From the NCBI GenBank assembly GCA_009926905.1, contig RFNX01000382.1, forward strand, positions 1 through 10,346: 10,346 bases of DNA, given 5' to 3'. Shown here piece by piece: positions 7,598 to 10,346 of the stretch (positions within the stretch are counted from its first letter, which is position 1; every line of letters starts with the position of its first letter). The position numbers and the translations under genes are program-made. Under the pieces are notes generated by a model. That model worked only from the letters and a program-made list of their open reading frames with translations. It searched no databases and was not told where the DNA came from. This DNA is from Flavobacteriales bacterium (lineage in GTDB: Bacteria > Bacteroidota > Bacteroidia > Flavobacteriales_D > Crocinitomicaceae).

Positions 7598-8002
7598 ATG
7601 AATAATGTCCCTCACATAATAGAGTTTTCTAAAATCGGAAATAAAGAATTAGGTTTTTTATCAATTGCTGAAGCTACTAAACAAGTTCCATTTGATATAA
7701 AACGGATTTTTTGGACGTATTCAACACCTGAAGAAATAGTAAGAGGTCGCCATGCTCATTATGACACAGAGATGATATTAATCGCTATGTCAGGACGAAT
7801 CGTTGTGAATACCGAAATGCCAAATGGTGATTTGAATGTGTTTACACTCGATAAGCCCAATGTTGGTTTGTTCATGCCTAAATTGTGTTGGCATACTATG
7901 GTTTATTCAAAAAATCCTGTTCAAATGGTAATTGCCTCGTCACTTTACGATGAAGCTGATTATATTCGAGATTATGAAACGTTTCTAAAACTTAGAAAAT
8001 GA
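7598..8002 (+). CDS. fdtA: dTDP-4-keto-6-deoxyglucose 3,4-ketoisomerase (FdtA/QdtA type, cupin)
   Basis: This 134-residue cupin matches the usual length of sugar 3,4-ketoisomerases. Diagnostic motifs are VPFDIKRIFW at 30-39, RGRHAH at 49-54 with the catalytic-type histidines 52 and 54, MPKLCWHTMVYS near 93-104, and the typical ending DEADYIRDYETFL. The enzyme moves the keto group of dTDP-4-keto-6-deoxyglucose from C4 to C3, giving the substrate for 3-amination. The next two genes encode the expected acyltransferase and aminotransferase. FdtA leads to the galacto product (Fuc3NAc) and QdtA to the gluco product (Qui3NAc); the two are close homologues. I lean to FdtA because of the Trp98-His99 pair, a weak argument from memory of published comparisons, so the gene symbol is provisional. 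The stop overlaps the next start in an ATGA junction. Confidence 0.85.
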   Translation: MNNVPHIIEFSKIGNKELGFLSIAEATKQVPFDIKRIFWTYSTPEEIVRGRHAHYDTEMILIAMSGRIVVNTEMPNGDLNVFTLDKPNVGLFMPKLCWHTMVYSKNPVQMVIASSLYDEADYIRDYETFLKLRK

Positions 8003-8547
8003 TTCATCCTCTAGCAGATGTTCACTCTGAGAATATTGGCGAAAACACCAATATTTGGCAGTTTTCAGTCGTACTAAAAGGAGCTTCAATTGGTGATAAT
8101 TGTAACGTTAACTGTCATTGCTTTGTTGAGAATGAAGTAAAAATAGGTAATAACGTCACTTTAAAAAGTGGTGTTTATGTTTGGGACGGTATTACGATTG
8201 AAGATAATGTTTTCGTGGGTCCCAATGCAACATTTGTAAACGACCCCTACCCACGATCAAAACAACATTTAAGTGAATATCCCAAAACACTATTAAGAAA
8301 AGGTTCAAGTATTGGCGCAGGAGCAATTATACTTGGAGGAATTGAAGTTGGTGAATTTGCGCTTGTTGGAGCAGGATCAGTTGTTACAAAGAATGTTCCA
8401 GCGAATGCAATAGTTGTGGGAAATCCTGCCAAACAAATAGGATGTGTTAGCGATGAAGGAGAAAAATTAAAAGAAAAAGATGGGCATTATTATGATGCTG
8501 ATGGAAATAAATACATTATTGAGAATTTAAAATTAAAGAAACAGTGA
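7999..8547 (+). CDS. Hexapeptide-repeat sugar N-acyltransferase (FdtC/QdtC-like)
   Basis: This 182-residue protein is built of left-handed beta-helix hexapeptide repeats: IGENTNIWQFSVV near 13-25, IGDNCNVNCHCFV, IGNNVTLKSGVYV, then IEDNVFVGPNATFVND at 71-86 and PRS at 89-91, followed by more repeats (IGAGAIILGGIEVG) and the closing GNPAKQIG. The IEDNVFVGP...ND..PRS block marks the WbpD/WlbB/FdtC/QdtC group of nucleotide-sugar N-acetyltransferases, which use acetyl-CoA and act as trimers. In this context the expected substrate is a dTDP-3-amino-3,6-dideoxyhexose and the product its 3-acetamido form. The acyl group cannot be read with certainty. About 35 residues follow the helix, ending in Lys-rich sequence. 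The gene overlaps both neighbours by four bases, placing it firmly in the operon between the ketoisomerase and the aminotransferase. Confidence 0.85.
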   Translation: MIHPLADVHSENIGENTNIWQFSVVLKGASIGDNCNVNCHCFVENEVKIGNNVTLKSGVYVWDGITIEDNVFVGPNATFVNDPYPRSKQHLSEYPKTLLRKGSSIGAGAIILGGIEVGEFALVGAGSVVTKNVPANAIVVGNPAKQIGCVSDEGEKLKEKDGHYYDADGNKYIIENLKLKKQ

Positions 8548-9647
8548 AAGTACCTTACTTAGACTTACTAAAAATCAATAAATCTTATTCTGAAGAATTA
8601 CGTTCAGCTTATGAACAAACAATGGATTCGGGATGGTATATTCTCGGAAAAAATGTTGATGCTTTTGAAAAGGAATATGCTGCTTATTCACAAACAGAAT
8701 ACAGTCTTGGAGTAGCAAACGGCTTGGATGCACTTATAATTTCTTTAAAAGCTCTTCAGATTGGAGCGGGAGATGAAGTAATCGTTCCATCGAATACGTA
8801 TATTGCATCTTGGTTAGCAATTTCTTACGTTGGTGCAACACCAATTCCTGTTGAACCAAGATTGGATACCTATAATTTGAATCCAGAGTTAATTGTATCA
8901 AAAATCACTTCAAGAACGAAAGCAATAATGGTTGTAAATTTATACGGTCAATCTGCAGAGTTAGAAGAAGTTTGCGCAATTGCAAAACAACATAAAATTG
9001 CTGTTATTGAAGACAATGCACAATCACAAGGAGCTACTTACAAAGGTAAACTAACTGGAAGTTGGGGTGATATCAACGGTACAAGTTTTTACCCCGGGAA
9101 AAATTTAGGTGCGATTGGTGATGGAGGAGCAATTACAACTTCAGATGCGGAATTGTTTAAATTTTGTAAAGTCTTCAGGAATTATGGTTCACAAGTAAAG
9201 TATTACAATGAAATCAAAGGAGTAAATTCAAGATTAGACGAATTACAAGCTGCATTTTTAAGAGTAAAATTGTCTGATTTAGATCGAACAAATGCATTAA
9301 GAAATGACTTTGCAAAAGTTTACGATGAAGGATTAGCAAATGTTGGCGATTTGGTTTTGCCAAAAATTGCAGCAGATGCAACATCGGTTTTTCACATTTA
9401 TTTGGTGCGCACGAAAAGACGAGATGAATTGGCTAAGTATTTGTCAGAGCAAGGAATTGGGACTGTTATTCACTATCCAATTCCACCACATTTACAAGAA
9501 GCATATAGTGAATTAGGTTACAAAAAAGGAGATTTTCCAATTGCCGAAGAAATCGCTGAAACTTGTTTATCACTTCCTTTGCATCAAGAAATGAGCTCAG
9601 AAGAATTGGAATATGTGATTGATAAGATTAAAACGTTCTTTAGCTAA
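8544..9647 (+). CDS. fdtB: DegT/DnrJ/EryC1-family PLP aminotransferase (FdtB/QdtB-like)
   Basis: This is a 367-residue fold-type I sugar aminotransferase. The start is the GTG at 8544 (GTGA overlap with the previous stop): the conserved opening VPYLDLLKINKSY follows directly, and the first in-frame ATG is codon 27, which would cut into the fold. Landmarks are GVANGLDAL at 56-64, EDNAQSQGA at 156-164 with Asp157 expected to hold the PLP pyridine nitrogen, SFYPGKNLGAIGDGGA at 181-196 with Lys186 as the Schiff-base lysine, RNYG at 212-215, NSRLDELQAAFL at 228-239 and HYPIPPHLQ near 310-318. In this cluster it should transaminate dTDP-3-keto-6-deoxyhexose at C3 using glutamate. FdtB (galacto) and QdtB (gluco) are not separable here, so the symbol is provisional. 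A five-base gap leads to the glycosyltransferase. Confidence 0.88.
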   Translation: MKVPYLDLLKINKSYSEELRSAYEQTMDSGWYILGKNVDAFEKEYAAYSQTEYSLGVANGLDALIISLKALQIGAGDEVIVPSNTYIASWLAISYVGATPIPVEPRLDTYNLNPELIVSKITSRTKAIMVVNLYGQSAELEEVCAIAKQHKIAVIEDNAQSQGATYKGKLTGSWGDINGTSFYPGKNLGAIGDGGAITTSDAELFKFCKVFRNYGSQVKYYNEIKGVNSRLDELQAAFLRVKLSDLDRTNALRNDFAKVYDEGLANVGDLVLPKIAADATSVFHIYLVRTKRRDELAKYLSEQGIGTVIHYPIPPHLQEAYSELGYKKGDFPIAEEIAETCLSLPLHQEMSSEELEYVIDKIKTFFS

Positions 9648-9652
9648 AATTT

Positions 9653-10346
9653 ATGTCACAGAATCCACTTGTATCACTTATCATTTTAACTTATAATCAA
9701 GAGAACTACATTGAGGAAGCAATTGAAGGAGCATTAAGTCAGACGTACAGTCCATTAGAAATTGTATTTTCAGATGATAATTCACCTGACTCAACTTTTG
9801 AAGTAATTTCAAAAAGATTAGAAAATTATAATGGACCTCACAAAATAATACTAAATAAAAATGTTCCAAATTTAGGATTGGTTCAACATGTAAATAAATT
9901 GGTAAGTGAAGTTTGTACAGGTGATTACATTGCATTTTCTGCTGGTGATGATATTTCAATGCCAGCAAGAATTGAAGAATCAATAAAGTTCATCAATGAA
10001 AACACTGAGGTTGTAGCGCTGAGTACTTCACTCATTGTAATTGACGAAAATTCAGATATTTCAGCTAATCAACCAAAAGAGATTAAAAATAATGTTATAT
10101 ATGACTTGAATTATTTCTTATCTGATTCTTTCAAGCATATAAATGGACCTTCACGAATTGTAAGTAAACAAGTATTTAATTTTTTTCCACCTCTAAATTC
10201 AAATTGTCCAACCGAAGATTCAACTTATTTATTCCGTTCTTTCTTAATTGGAAAGGTTGGTTTGTTGGCTAATAAAGGTGTAAAGTATAGAGTTCATGGT
10301 AATAATATGAGTTCAGCCGCAGGACTAAAGAAGATGAATGTAAATG
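9653..10346 (+). CDS. Family 2 glycosyltransferase, N-terminal part (3' end outside window)
   Basis: An ATG at 9653, five bases after the aminotransferase stop, opens a frame that runs uninterrupted to the window edge (231 codons). It has GT-A landmarks of glycosyltransferase family 2: VSLIILTYNQENYIEEAI at 7-24, SQTYSPLEIVFSDDNSPD at 29-46 with the nucleotide-binding Asp residues, GDYIAFSAGDD at 90-100 in the place of the DxD metal site, a Glu-Asp pair at 188-189 at the usual catalytic-base position, and YRVHGNNMS at 212-220. It is most likely a cytosolic or peripheral membrane enzyme adding one sugar to a lipid-linked O-antigen or capsule repeat. The donor may be the amino sugar made by the three preceding genes, which is inference from adjacency only. 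The C-terminal part, which may include a membrane-association segment, is not visible. Confidence 0.85.
   Translation, partial: MSQNPLVSLIILTYNQENYIEEAIEGALSQTYSPLEIVFSDDNSPDSTFEVISKRLENYNGPHKIILNKNVPNLGLVQHVNKLVSEVCTGDYIAFSAGDDISMPARIEESIKFINENTEVVALSTSLIVIDENSDISANQPKEIKNNVIYDLNYFLSDSFKHINGPSRIVSKQVFNFFPPLNSNCPTEDSTYLFRSFLIGKVGLLANKGVKYRVHGNNMSSAAGLKKMNVN

Noticed and set aside
9681..9983. Antisense open frame opposite the glycosyltransferase
   Set aside because: The + strand frame has clear family 2 glycosyltransferase motifs. The antisense product is a Leu/His/Gln-rich shadow without motifs.

Overview
The window looks like chromosomal DNA of a Bacteroidota member, most likely a flavobacterium-like lineage. 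The evidence is the low GC content, tightly overlapping genes without clear Shine-Dalgarno sequences, two promoter-like boxes of the Bacteroidota form TAnnTTTG, and a textbook Bat (Bacteroides aerotolerance) gene order. All recognisable genes are on the + strand.

Region 1 (1-4949) is the Bat operon. It holds the 3' end of a membrane-associated helical protein, then batA and batB (membrane-anchored von Willebrand A proteins, both with intact MIDAS residues), batC (exported TPR protein with a Q/N/K-rich tail) and batD (large exported protein with one C-terminal membrane anchor). Every junction overlaps by 1 to 11 bases, so the genes are probably translationally coupled. The MoxR ATPase and DUF58 genes that usually lead such operons would lie upstream of the window. 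No batE follows batD.

Region 2 (4950-7544) is an AT-richer two-gene unit. An AlgI/DltB-type MBOAT O-acyltransferase is followed one base later by a membrane-anchored SGNH-like protein. Such pairs move acyl groups across the inner membrane and place them on extracytoplasmic glycans. A 134-base spacer ahead of it carries a promoter-like box and a short direct repeat.

Region 3 (7545-10346) starts a surface-polysaccharide cluster: a sugar 3,4-ketoisomerase (FdtA/QdtA type), a hexapeptide-repeat acyltransferase, a DegT-family PLP aminotransferase and the first 231 codons of a family 2 glycosyltransferase. The first three would convert dTDP-4-keto-6-deoxyglucose to a dTDP-3-acetamido-3,6-dideoxyhexose (Fuc3NAc or Qui3NAc). 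The glycosyltransferase, and others beyond the edge, would build it into an O-antigen or capsule repeat. The MBOAT/SGNH pair may O-acylate the same glycan.

I found no RNA genes, CRISPR arrays, insertion sequences or clear terminators, and nothing I can defend as a wholly new system. The most interesting points are the resemblance between the C-terminal tails of the first protein and BatD, an extra N-terminal membrane helix in BatB, a Glu in place of the expected Asp in the SGNH-like protein, and the abrupt junction between the conserved Bat operon and the glycan locus.
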